Assembly: GCF_900104675.1 (NCBI RefSeq)
Contig: NZ_LT629944.1
Span: 558,001 to 622,000 of the forward strand
Source of the DNA: Angelakisella massiliensis
GTDB lineage: Bacteria; Bacillota; Clostridia; Oscillospirales; Ruminococcaceae
Direction: 5' to 3'
Length of the DNA stretch: 64,000 nucleotides
The position numbers and the translations under genes were made by a program. Shown in pieces: positions 9,121 to 17,128 of the stretch; the first letter of the stretch is position 1; each line of letters starts with the position of its first letter. The notes below the pieces were generated by a model. The model had not been told where the DNA came from. It did no database searches and worked only from the letters and a program-made list of their open reading frames with translations.

Positions 9121-9438
9121 TTAGCAATCCTCCTTTACTCCCTTCAGCAGGATCTTCTTCTCGAATCCGCCCCGTTTGGCAGCCTTGTCCGACCGCACCT
9201 GCTCCAATTCTTCCAGCGTCCAGCCGCGGGCCTTCACGACCGCCTGCATGACCTCCAGAAGGTCGGCAAGTTCTTCCAGGGATTTGCTCTCCTGGTATTC
9301 CGCTAATTCCTCATTTAGCTTCTGGTCCAGGAGATACAGGTAGTGCTCGTCAGAAAGCGTTTCGCAGACACAGGTTTTCCCATCGGCTTTGATAATTTCT
9401 GGAATACGGTCACGGACAAGTTTATTGTATTGTTTCAT
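9121..9438 (-). CDS. MazG-like / PRA-PH-type NTP pyrophosphohydrolase
   Basis: This 105-residue protein begins MKQYNKLVRDRIPEII, the hallmark of small phosphoribosyl-ATP pyrophosphohydrolase-like MazG superfamily proteins. It carries the metal-binding helices EELAEYQESKSLEELADLLEV (E-x-x-E then E-x-x-D pattern). The family hydrolyses NTPs or dNTPs to monophosphate plus pyrophosphate. It is a single-domain protein of normal length. It sits in the defence operon with no gap to the HTH gene and 52 bases after the upstream unknown gene. Nucleotide-pool enzymes are frequent passengers of restriction loci, where they could starve phage replication; that role is inference. Confidence 0.8.
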   Translation of the reverse strand: MKQYNKLVRDRIPEIIKADGKTCVCETLSDEHYLYLLDQKLNEELAEYQESKSLEELADLLEVMQAVVKARGWTLEELEQVRSDKAAKRGGFEKKILLKGVKEDC

Positions 9439-9490
9439 AGCAAAAGTCCCCCCTATTATGCTGCGACGAAATCTCTATTTTCCAAGTTGT

Positions 9491-9793
9491 TTACAGATAT
9501 TTTTCTTTAAGAATCTTTGCAACACGTATGTGAGCAATATTTGAACTTCTATACAGTTCCTCCACAATTTCAGGAACAGTTCGATTTTCATAGATGCCTT
9601 TATTTTCTTTTTCGGTGTCAATTCCGTAATAATTTAAAAATGTCTTACTCAACCATCCGTGGTATGCATCAGTACGAAATAATTTTTGTTCTATCCCGGT
9701 CAAACTTAGGCCCTGAAAGAGATAGTAGTATATAATTTCTGGTATCAGATCATTAATATTTCTATGGTCAAATAAATCATATGTTTTAAACAT
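9491..9793 (-). CDS. Unknown 100-residue protein of the restriction module
   Basis: The start codon at 9793 shares a base with the stop of the upstream nuclease gene (TAATG), so it is coupled to that gene. The product is a soluble, Tyr- and Ile-rich, probably all-helical protein (FDHRNINDLIPEIIYYYLFQGLSL ... HIRVAKILKEKYL). I recognise no family. Base composition is as AT-rich as the methylase module, so it belongs to that acquisition rather than to the GC-rich McrBC module downstream. It could be an accessory or a control subunit; the sequence gives no catalytic motif. Confidence 0.7.
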   Translation of the reverse strand: MFKTYDLFDHRNINDLIPEIIYYYLFQGLSLTGIEQKLFRTDAYHGWLSKTFLNYYGIDTEKENKGIYENRTVPEIVEELYRSSNIAHIRVAKILKEKYL

Positions 9794-10746
9794 TAATCAT
9801 CCTCCTTAATCCAATTGATTAGTTCTTCTTCTGCAAATGTTGGAACGGTATCTAAGCAACAATCATATTCTGCATTAAATACGCCTTCAGGGGTTTTCTC
9901 GTTAAAGTGAGGAACATTTTTAGCATCAAAATACCGCAAATTTTCTTTCATGTAGATTTCATCGTATTTAATGCCATAAAGCATGTCTTTGTCGACATTT
10001 GCAATTGCTGTTTCAACATGCATAAGTAAGATAAAATTGTCAACATATTTATCGCGAATTTTATCGACTAATTCTTGAAGAGATAATCCAAAGTCACTCT
10101 TACGAAACATAACAGACACAATTTTGATGTCATATAATTCGCTGAGGAGTTGGTCATGCTTAAAATGATGTACACGGGTAGGCTTCAAAGTGGATTTTAT
10201 TTCCAATCTTTTGTTCTCTGTAAAAGAGAAATCAAATTTCATTCTATTGCGAGACTGCCAAAATTTAGCTATATTGCAACCGGCCTCTCCTAAATACAAA
10301 ATCGTATATAGTTCCGCAAAAAGGCCCTGAAGTTCTGATTCAGATACTTTTCTCTCTTTATCAAACAATGCTGAGATAACTGAAAATAACTTTGCTAAAT
10401 AAAGTTGATCTTCATCAAATTCACTTTGAGAAAATGCTTTTGTTAATCGAATAAATGCCAGTATATTTTCTTCGTCTTTTTCTTTGCATGTGAATAGATG
10501 CACTATCCTTGTAACGATTTTATCTTCGCTTTTGAAAACACATTTTTTATTAAAAGCAAATCTTAGAGAACGCGTTTCCTGACATATCGGCATAACTTTT
10601 GTGACTCGTGAAGGAATCATAAAGACTACATTGTTATTATAATCTTTTCCAAAATAGCATGTGTTGTCAACTAAAAACACTTCATACGGTTGGTCAGTTA
10701 TATGTTTATCCTGTAATGCTTTTAATATCTCTCGAATTTCCATCAC
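9793..10746 (-). CDS. PD-(D/E)XK motif protein (DUF4420-type restriction nuclease)
   Basis: This 317-residue protein has the DUF4420 pattern: GLFAELYTILYL (141-152), FDFSF (171-175) supplying the Asp, then EIKST (182-186) supplying Glu-x-Lys, followed by the conserved HHFKHDQL. These are the metal- and phosphate-handling residues of the PD-(D/E)XK fold and all are present. It overlaps the Z1 gene by four bases (10743-10746). Established work on MORC-containing restriction systems describes the same trio of GHKL ATPase, Z1 ATPase and PD-(D/E)XK nuclease next to a cytosine methylase, so this is most likely the cutting subunit. Confidence 0.85.
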   Translation of the reverse strand: MMEIREILKALQDKHITDQPYEVFLVDNTCYFGKDYNNNVVFMIPSRVTKVMPICQETRSLRFAFNKKCVFKSEDKIVTRIVHLFTCKEKDEENILAFIRLTKAFSQSEFDEDQLYLAKLFSVISALFDKERKVSESELQGLFAELYTILYLGEAGCNIAKFWQSRNRMKFDFSFTENKRLEIKSTLKPTRVHHFKHDQLLSELYDIKIVSVMFRKSDFGLSLQELVDKIRDKYVDNFILLMHVETAIANVDKDMLYGIKYDEIYMKENLRYFDAKNVPHFNEKTPEGVFNAEYDCCLDTVPTFAEEELINWIKEDD

Positions 10747-12908
10747 GCTCTCACCACCAGTTTCTCCAATTCACATGCACAGTTTTCTGGAATATATATT
10801 GCTAATGTAGGGGCATAAAAGTTTATTTCAGGTCGGTTAGTTGGTTTAACAAAGTGAATTTGCAACTGAATATGTTCCGGTTGTTTATCTGCAAGACTAC
10901 GATCTCCTTCATAATATAAGGCACTGGATACATTTGGATTTCGGCCCTGAAATAGCTGGTCAATTGAATTATCATCATTAATTTTACGTGTAGAGTGTTT
11001 TGTATCCCGTACCCAATAAACATCAACGGGTGTATTCAGGTTTAATTTCAAAAAAGCTTCGTCTAAAAGCGTAAAATATCGTTTATTAAGTATTTCTCCT
11101 TCAACATATTCCAATTTTGATAGAAGTTCGCCGAAAAGTACATGGTAATCTTGTTCACATAGCACAGCATGAATTTGAACATCGTTGTGGTGCTCAAATG
11201 CAATTTTTTTACTATACTTTCTTCTAAAAGAATCAATAGTAGTTGTATTATTTTCCACTTTCTGCTTATCAAGCATAAAGTATTTTTGCGGCTTCCACTC
11301 AGACAATGCAAAATTTTCGGTTTTAGCAACATTCGCACGGGTTAATCTAAGGAAAGCACTTCGTGCAAGTTTAAAAATTCTCGGCATTTCCTTAAATGGA
11401 ATTCCTCGCTCCTGTGCCCGTTCAATAGATGCCCACATATCCTCATCATGTTCAAGAATGCTGGTAAAGTCATCTTTTATATCCTTAGTTGTAAAAACAC
11501 GACACACATCAAGATAGCGAGATTTATATCCAAACCACCGTGCTCGTTGTTCTGTATTGTCAACATTACTCTTACCTTTTGCGCGTCTTGTAATGTAAGT
11601 AACTGCGAGTCCTTTAATTGTTATACCACGTTCAACAAGATTCCCGCCGACAAAGATATTTGTTTTGTAATGCTCAGAATTTTCGCTGGCGTTTTCATCA
11701 CTATTACATACAAGGACTGGAGAACAAGCTTTGATCCGATATAGGATCTCATTTTCAATTTCCTCAAACGGCAAACAGATGACTCCGTCAGACACAAAAT
11801 TGTCATATGCCTCAACAAGTTGTTTCCGGAGAGATATATAAGAAATATCGCGGTGTCCAGCAAGTTTCGTCTTTGCTTTTGATTTCCAGTCATCAAGAAT
11901 GGATTGTATTTTCACCTCAACAATTTTGTGATCATACTTTTTCTGGCTGGGGTGTATTAGCATTGCGTGATCCCCCATATCACCTCGACTTTTACGAATG
12001 GCGTTCCCTACAAAAAACATTGCCATTGCTTTATACACCGATGGTGGAACCCCAGTTCCATCAAGAAGATTTGGTTCCTTTGCCGGAATTTCATATACAT
12101 ATTTGTCACAATCTTCTCCGTGAAAGGTTTGTAGGCCACAATATCCCTCTCCCGGGTAAACAAGTTCTCCAAAATCAGGAGAAAGCGTATCAAATGTTTC
12201 TATAAGAATGTTAGCCTGCGGAGTAGCTGTAACAGACAGGAAACAGTGGCTTTTTAGCTTGTTTTTTAGATTTAAAACAGAGCCATATGTTTTGCTAATA
12301 GAATTCTTGTAAGCGCGCGTATTGAGGGTTGCCTGGTCGCCCTCATCATCAATAATCAGCACAGACTTGCTCGCTAAATAGGAATTTTCAAATATCTCCG
12401 CTATCTGATCAATATGCTTGTTATGTTTTAGCCCAACAATAATTACTTTATGTCCATTTTCAAGGAAATCTTTAATACGAGCTGGATTAATTAATGTCTT
12501 ATTGTCATTTGTTTTTAACACAGTGAGCTTTTCTGAGTCTACATTAAATGCAGACTTAATTCTGGTCGCATTCTGTTTTAGAAGATCGAGTGTATTTCCG
12601 CCTAAAACAATAGCAATGTCATATCCATTATCAAATGCCAGCGCAAGCACAGAGATAAAATTTGATGTTTTACCACTCTGCACCTTACCGATGACTATTC
12701 CTGTTTCTGCAATTTCCTCATGAATATTAGGGTTTGGGCAATGGCTAAGAATTCGAACAGCGTTGCAGAATACCGCATTTATAGCGTCAAGGCTCATGTC
12801 ATCTGCGAGCATTCTTTTCTCGACATTTGAGCGAAAATATCCATCGACTGAAATGCTCCAAGTTTTAGGCTCTTCACTATCGCAGACAGTAAGCCACTTA
12901 TCCACCAT
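10743..12908 (-). CDS. Z1-domain SF2-like ATPase of a MORC-type R-M system
   Basis: This 721-residue protein has helicase-like motifs: Walker A GKVQSGKT (74-81), motif Ia-like VLGGNTLDLL, Walker B IIDDEGDQA (185-193, DDEGD in place of DEAD), motif III SVTATPQ (225-231), and motifs V/VI in GGNLVERGITIKG and QRARWFGYK. The C-terminal half contains the Z1 domain. This family accompanies GHKL/MORC ATPases and DUF4420 nucleases in restriction loci and is thought to remodel or translocate DNA. It begins two bases after the ATPase gene stop and overlaps the nuclease gene by four. Its low-GC codon use matches its module. Confidence 0.9.
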   Translation of the reverse strand: MVDKWLTVCDSEEPKTWSISVDGYFRSNVEKRMLADDMSLDAINAVFCNAVRILSHCPNPNIHEEIAETGIVIGKVQSGKTSNFISVLALAFDNGYDIAIVLGGNTLDLLKQNATRIKSAFNVDSEKLTVLKTNDNKTLINPARIKDFLENGHKVIIVGLKHNKHIDQIAEIFENSYLASKSVLIIDDEGDQATLNTRAYKNSISKTYGSVLNLKNKLKSHCFLSVTATPQANILIETFDTLSPDFGELVYPGEGYCGLQTFHGEDCDKYVYEIPAKEPNLLDGTGVPPSVYKAMAMFFVGNAIRKSRGDMGDHAMLIHPSQKKYDHKIVEVKIQSILDDWKSKAKTKLAGHRDISYISLRKQLVEAYDNFVSDGVICLPFEEIENEILYRIKACSPVLVCNSDENASENSEHYKTNIFVGGNLVERGITIKGLAVTYITRRAKGKSNVDNTEQRARWFGYKSRYLDVCRVFTTKDIKDDFTSILEHDEDMWASIERAQERGIPFKEMPRIFKLARSAFLRLTRANVAKTENFALSEWKPQKYFMLDKQKVENNTTTIDSFRRKYSKKIAFEHHNDVQIHAVLCEQDYHVLFGELLSKLEYVEGEILNKRYFTLLDEAFLKLNLNTPVDVYWVRDTKHSTRKINDDNSIDQLFQGRNPNVSSALYYEGDRSLADKQPEHIQLQIHFVKPTNRPEINFYAPTLAIYIPENCACELEKLVVRA

Positions 12909-12910
12909 TA

Positions 12911-14500
12911 CTATTCATCTCCTTTGCGTACAGATTCAAGTATTTCATTCATTTTAAGGCGAATTGCAGACGGCTCAATTCGACCATCTGGAGAAACCGT
13001 CATTGACTCTATTTCGGCCAATACAAGTGCAATGGACATCCGCATCATAATTGGCATGAACTCTCGTTTTTCAATGAGTGGTTTGAAAAAGGAATGACGC
13101 ATATTGATAGAGAGTGTATATTCATTTTCGCCATCAGCTTCCACAAGCAACCAATCCATTGTAGGGTCACTCATATCAAAAATAATATGAAAAAGATATT
13201 CTATGTGTTTATACATAAAACGATAATTGACATGATTTCCACCCTCAATAGTCACTCCGTCATCACTTGGCGTAACTACCTCTTCTTGTGAAGAGTTCTC
13301 TTGTTGCAAATCTGTCAATTTTTCTTGAATAGCTTTTTTAGCCGGATTTTGAGGTTGGTTGGGTTCCTCTTCAACAATTTCGATTTGTAGATTTTGAACT
13401 AGACCAGAGCCAGAAAGGTCTTGTGTTGCCAAGTGTACAAGGTCTTTTGTATGAATTTTTTCTCGCACACGAATACTTTCTGCCTTGCGACGATAGTCTT
13501 GTGTAAAATTCTGCAGTGCCTCGATAAATGCTTCCTCTAAACCACTATTGTGCCAGTCAAAGTTGTCTTTTGCCTGTGTAACAGGCCAATTATCCATATG
13601 CAGTTCTCCGTATAGTCTCTGCCATGCATAAGAATTTGCATCACCAAATAATTCAACTGGACGATAATTTTTTTCAGATCCTCCAACAATCACTCTTCCT
13701 CGCCGAATAAGAGTAAAACCAGCATCTTTCACACTACCTGGAATTCGGATTGCAATAAATCCAGACACATGCAAATCTTTACCTTCATGATTGACAGTAA
13801 ATTCTATTTCTTTTTTCCACGCTTTGTTCTGCCCGTTAATATTTTCAACAAAAACAGGTGCTTCTTTAAATTGAAGTAAAGTGCCATTGTAAAATATTTT
13901 AACTAATCCAGATCTAATGTCTTCTCGATAGATGCTGCTAAGAAGTTCTTTTACCTTACCAACTGTTCTAGGGCCAACTATACGTTTATTTAGTTTCTTA
14001 ATTACAATTTTTGTGTAGTGTTCTTTGGCGCTAACTAAATCTTCTCGTACATCAATCTCTTCTGTTTTGTATTTTCCAAGATCGTCAATGTTAATCTCAG
14101 TATAATACTTATTTCTTGATCCAAGTTGCGTTGATTCAACTGACCAAACAGATCCGAACCAACAAGCCGCAGTTTTAAGCCCCATTCCAAATTCGTTTCG
14201 GCCTGTCGTTTTCTGAGGCGGCCTATCGAGAACTACAGCTCGTTGAAAGTCTGACCATTCCATACCATATGCATCATCATAGATTTCAATGGAATCACCC
14301 ATATCCTTGTCTTCGATATAGTCAATAGTTATCCGAAGTCCCTTTGCATATTTTTGCGACATAAGTTCATTTTTGTGATCGAAAAAACTCTGCGTAGAAT
14401 TGTCAACAAACTCGGCAATAGCAGTCCAAGGTTGATAGCTAAGCCGTTTATATGTAGCATAGACACCGCTTGTTGGCCTGATATTTAGTTTTTTAGCCAT
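12911..14500 (-). CDS. MORC/HSP90-like GHKL ATPase of the R-M system
   Basis: The ATP lid and pocket of GHKL ATPases are plain: helix EFVDN (N-box), DDAYGM in the D-x-G position, and GRNEFGMGLKTAA as the glycine-rich lid. After the ATPase comes a transducer domain with basic strand residues (KKLNKRIVG), then a variable acidic linker (QENSSQEEVVTPSDDG) and a C-terminal unassigned domain. The ATG at 14500 is preferred over the one at 14512 because GGTGA sits five bases before it. The start overlaps the methylase stop by eight bases. Bacterial MORC-like ATPases of this type were described computationally by Iyer, Abhiman and Aravind (2008) in restriction loci, probably forming ATP-gated DNA clamps. 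Confidence 0.88.
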   Translation of the reverse strand: MAKKLNIRPTSGVYATYKRLSYQPWTAIAEFVDNSTQSFFDHKNELMSQKYAKGLRITIDYIEDKDMGDSIEIYDDAYGMEWSDFQRAVVLDRPPQKTTGRNEFGMGLKTAACWFGSVWSVESTQLGSRNKYYTEINIDDLGKYKTEEIDVREDLVSAKEHYTKIVIKKLNKRIVGPRTVGKVKELLSSIYREDIRSGLVKIFYNGTLLQFKEAPVFVENINGQNKAWKKEIEFTVNHEGKDLHVSGFIAIRIPGSVKDAGFTLIRRGRVIVGGSEKNYRPVELFGDANSYAWQRLYGELHMDNWPVTQAKDNFDWHNSGLEEAFIEALQNFTQDYRRKAESIRVREKIHTKDLVHLATQDLSGSGLVQNLQIEIVEEEPNQPQNPAKKAIQEKLTDLQQENSSQEEVVTPSDDGVTIEGGNHVNYRFMYKHIEYLFHIIFDMSDPTMDWLLVEADGENEYTLSINMRHSFFKPLIEKREFMPIMMRMSIALVLAEIESMTVSPDGRIEPSAIRLKMNEILESVRKGDE

Positions 14501-15929
14501 CAAAGTCACCATCCCATCCGTCGTTCGCTAATGCAAACAGGCGTTCCCCTAAAATTTTCAACACACGAACATTTACTGAGTTTCCGAGTTGTTTATACTG
14601 TGTAGCATCTGTACCACGGAACTTAAATCCGCCATGAAAGCTTTGCAAATTTGCAGCTTCTCTGGGAGTTAATTTCCTAAAATGATTCTTCTTTCTGTCC
14701 CAAATAATAGGAGTATTTACAATAGCGACAAGGGAGGGATAGAATGTAGGACGCTTTGCACGGATTCCTGATTGACGAATTTGTATTAGACAATCATGGA
14801 TATCGGAGACATCTGCACCACAATTCCATTCAAATTTTTTGAATAATTTAATTCTATTTAGCATGTCATACTTTTGAATCCAGTTATCAATAAAAATTCT
14901 ATTGTCTAAATACAGCTTTCTATTTCGTTCCAAAAAATTTTTCTTCCATTTGGGCATATCGCCATATCCTTGTGCTTGGAAAACGGCCTGATCATCATCA
15001 ATCCCTACGCCAAAACTATCTATCCAGATAGGAAATCCAATCACCTTAATCCCTGTGCCAATTCTAAATTCATCCCATGCGAAAATCATCTTTTCCTGCT
15101 CTTCAGAGATCATATAAGAGTCATCAACATTTTCTTCCAGTATTGTCCATGCATCCCCCATCTTACACTTTCGAAGATACTTTTCTAAGTGTAAGTCAGT
15201 TTTATGAATAAATCCGTTGCTTAGAATTTTCTCATTTCGAATATCCTTCCGAATCCCAAGTATATATACTCTTTCACGAATTTGAGGAATTCCGAAATCT
15301 GAAGGAGAGAGGATAAGTGGTTCTTCTGTAATATAGAAATTGCGTTGCATCAATTCGGATGTAATAATGCCCCAATTCTCAGTCTTGTCCGCTAAATTTC
15401 GAACATTTTCAAGAATAATAAACTTGACTTCTGGATGCGCATCGAGAATGTTCATTATTGTATAAAATAGATTGCCACGTTTTTTATCCTGAAAGCCCTT
15501 TTGGGCGCCAGCTTTACTAAACGGTTGGCATGGAAACCCAGCACACAAGACATCAAACGGCGCAATAGTTAACGGATCTATTTCTGTTACATCTCGGCGA
15601 ATTTCTTTTTCTTGGGTATGATAATTAAGTTGGTATGTTTTCCTACATTCCTCATTAATCTCAGCTGCCATAACACATTCGCCACCCAGATACCTCATTG
15701 CCTGATGAAAACCGCCAATACCAGCAAACAGATCCACAAATCTAAATCGTTTTTTACCAGGAGCCTCTTTATTTGTGCGACGATCTGCTGGTTTTTTTGC
15801 ATCTTCAGGAATATACCATCTGTTACCATCCCTCACTGCACCTTTGATGCGCCCTTTTTTACAGAGTATAGTAACCCAAGTAACAGAAACCCCCCATTTT
15901 TGAGCAATTTCCTTTGTAGTCAATAGCAT
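14493..15929 (-). CDS. DNA (cytosine-5) methyltransferase with N-terminal HTH
   Basis: Numbered from the upstream GTG at 15941, residues 1-45 form a MerR/excisionase-like winged HTH (TTKEIAQKWGVSVTWVTILC). The C5 methylase motifs follow: I DLFAGIGG (70-77), IV GFPCQPFS with the catalytic Cys (135-142), VI ENV (178-180), VIII RERVYILG (222-229) and X near the C-terminus (YKQLGNSVNVRVL). Substrate is cytosine C5 in a specific DNA site, with SAM as donor. The ATG at 15929 is the likely start because AAGGTGA lies about eight bases upstream. The HTH could autoregulate or add specificity. It overlaps the MORC gene, fixing it as the modification subunit of that system. Confidence 0.92.
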   Translation of the reverse strand: MLLTTKEIAQKWGVSVTWVTILCKKGRIKGAVRDGNRWYIPEDAKKPADRRTNKEAPGKKRFRFVDLFAGIGGFHQAMRYLGGECVMAAEINEECRKTYQLNYHTQEKEIRRDVTEIDPLTIAPFDVLCAGFPCQPFSKAGAQKGFQDKKRGNLFYTIMNILDAHPEVKFIILENVRNLADKTENWGIITSELMQRNFYITEEPLILSPSDFGIPQIRERVYILGIRKDIRNEKILSNGFIHKTDLHLEKYLRKCKMGDAWTILEENVDDSYMISEEQEKMIFAWDEFRIGTGIKVIGFPIWIDSFGVGIDDDQAVFQAQGYGDMPKWKKNFLERNRKLYLDNRIFIDNWIQKYDMLNRIKLFKKFEWNCGADVSDIHDCLIQIRQSGIRAKRPTFYPSLVAIVNTPIIWDRKKNHFRKLTPREAANLQSFHGGFKFRGTDATQYKQLGNSVNVRVLKILGERLFALANDGWDGDFDG

Positions 15930-16024
15930 TGTTTCACTCACCTTATTATAGTTAACAATAACGTCTCCGTTTTTAAATTCTGTTCATTCTATCGCATTAA
16001 TTGTCCAAAATAGTGGTCTCATTT

Positions 16025-16228
16025 TCAATCGGGTACAATCTCCACAATGTCCTCTATTTGGCAATTTAACGCCATGCAAATTTTTAAAAGTATTTCTGTG
16101 CTAACATGACCATTTCGACCCATTTTGGTGACTGAGGCAGGACTAATGCCTGCTTTCACACACAGATCTTTTTTCTTCATGTCTTTGTCGATAAGAAGTT
16201 TCCAAAGCTTTTTATAGCTAACCGCCAT
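16025..16228 (-). CDS. Small Cro/C1-type HTH regulator, probable controller of the island
   Basis: This 67-residue protein (MAVSYKKLWKLLIDKDMKKK...) is of the short HTH_26 / Cro type. It has LCVKAGISPASVTKM as helix-turn-helix and ends in CQIEDIVEIVPD. The ATG at 16228 follows GGAGG by eight bases; an in-frame extension to 16378 has no ribosome-binding site and crosses the promoter, so I reject it. It is the first gene after the promoter at 16341-16369 and lies 95 bases ahead of the methylase. That position is where controller (C) proteins of R-M systems sit, so regulation of the downstream operon is likely though not shown. Confidence 0.85.
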   Translation of the reverse strand: MAVSYKKLWKLLIDKDMKKKDLCVKAGISPASVTKMGRNGHVSTEILLKICMALNCQIEDIVEIVPD

Positions 16229-16253
16229 AACAAGATTCCTCCACGCCAATATG

Positions 16254-16285
16254 CAAAATGCCCTGCCAGACGGCAGAGCATTTTG
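16254..16285 (-). promoter_or_regulatory. Hairpin in the 5' leader of the HTH gene
   Basis: CAAAATGC (16254-16261) pairs with GCATTTTG (16278-16285), with a second CTGCC/GGCAG stem inside around an AGAC loop. It lies between the promoter and the HTH start and has no U-run on either strand. It may be an attenuator, an mRNA-stability element or a protein site. Confidence 0.55.
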
Positions 16286-16340
16286 GAGATTGCAGCTATG
16301 CCGCCAAGGTCTCTTCCAACACCTGACAGCGTTGTGTATA

Positions 16341-16369
16341 ATAATAGCATATTCAGCAGAAATACGCAA
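16341..16369 (-). promoter_or_regulatory. Sigma-70 promoter of the defence operon
   Basis: On the minus strand, -35 TTGCGT (16369-16364) is separated by 17 bases from -10 TATTAT (16346-16341). The spacing is ideal and the promoter faces the HTH gene and the ten genes after it. No other promoter of this quality was seen within the operon, though a weaker one before the methylase cannot be excluded. Confidence 0.6.
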
Positions 16370-16370
16370 G

Positions 16371-16394
16371 AAAATCATGCATTCGCATGATTTT
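16371..16394. promoter_or_regulatory. Perfect palindrome abutting the -35 box
   Basis: AAAATCATGC, spacer ATTC, then GCATGATTTT: ten-base arms ending one base from the -35 of the minus-strand promoter. It could be the operator of the controller protein, or a bidirectional terminator for plus-strand readthrough (a short T-run follows on the plus strand). Confidence 0.55.
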
Positions 16395-16524
16395 TAGTTT
16401 CTTTACAACAGGGGCCTATGTAACTTTCATGTCTCGCATCTATTGCATCCAAAGACTCTTTGCTGTAAAATAATTTGACTTTCAACGGTTATCAATCGTT
16501 AAAGTGAAAATTGGGGGAAGCAAA

Positions 16525-17043
16525 ATGCCAACCTTCACAATAGACGGCAAAAGAATATCTGTTTTCCCAGGGGGCAAAGTCGGAGGGCCAGCAATCTACC
16601 TACATACCTTTTCCGATGAAGGTCAGAAGGTATTTGCGGCCACGCAGGCATCCGATTGTCCGCCGTTTACCTTGGTGGCTATCAGTGATCTGGACTGGAA
16701 CCACGATATGGTTCCCTGGAACAGTCCGCCTGCTTTCAAAAATGCTGAGCCCTGCACTGGTGGTGCGGACGACTACCTGCGTCTCCTCACCGAGGAGATT
16801 ATTCCAGCGGCAGAGAAGGCGATTGATGAAGTCCCTTGTTGGAGAGGGATTGCCGGGTACTCTCTGGCGGGGCTGTTTGCCCTGTATGCGATCTACCAGA
16901 CGGATCTATTTTCTCGGATGGGCAGTATGTCTAGCTCTCTCTGGTTTCCCAGAATGAAGGACTATAATCCGCCAATTTCAGCAGGTGGACCACCGGGATG
17001 GTCTGAAACCCACGCTCATAACGGGAATAAACGGTCTGGCTGA
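16525..17043 (+). pseudogene. Alpha/beta-hydrolase esterase (putative esterase family D), 3'-truncated
   Basis: The ATG at 16525 follows GGGGGAAG by four bases. The product shows an esterase-D-like fold: IYLHTFSDEGQKV, then ISDLDWNHDMVPW, and the nucleophile elbow GYSLAGLFALYA. Homology stops after SSSLWFPRMKDY, near 16965. From there the frame reads antisense through a broken XRE gene and ends in random sequence (PGWSETHAHNGNKRSG). The Asp and His of the catalytic triad, expected downstream, are gone, so this is a 5' fragment about two thirds of normal length. It marks the right edge of the island. Confidence 0.75.
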
Positions 17044-17119
17044 TTCCCAGAATTTCCGCCACATCCTCCTGCCGCAGGTCTTTATCTTCACGCAGATCTT
17101 TCAGTCTTTGAAAATACAC
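16931..17119 (-). pseudogene. XRE-family regulator, 3'-truncated at the esterase junction
   Basis: The frame has a normal XRE start, FQRLKDLREDKDLRQEDVA, helix-turn-helix ILGISQTVYSRYERG and then HLLKLADY. At that point (about 16965) it runs into the antisense of the esterase gene. The missing part is the tail normally following LADYY. The second GTG, at 17119, is best placed after AAGGCGG (six-base spacing). The DNA-binding domain is nearly complete, so a short repressor could still be made. The two truncated genes meet tail to tail with overlapping TATAATC at the joint, as expected of a microhomology-mediated deletion. Confidence 0.7.
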
Positions 17120-17128
17120 ACAGCCCAC

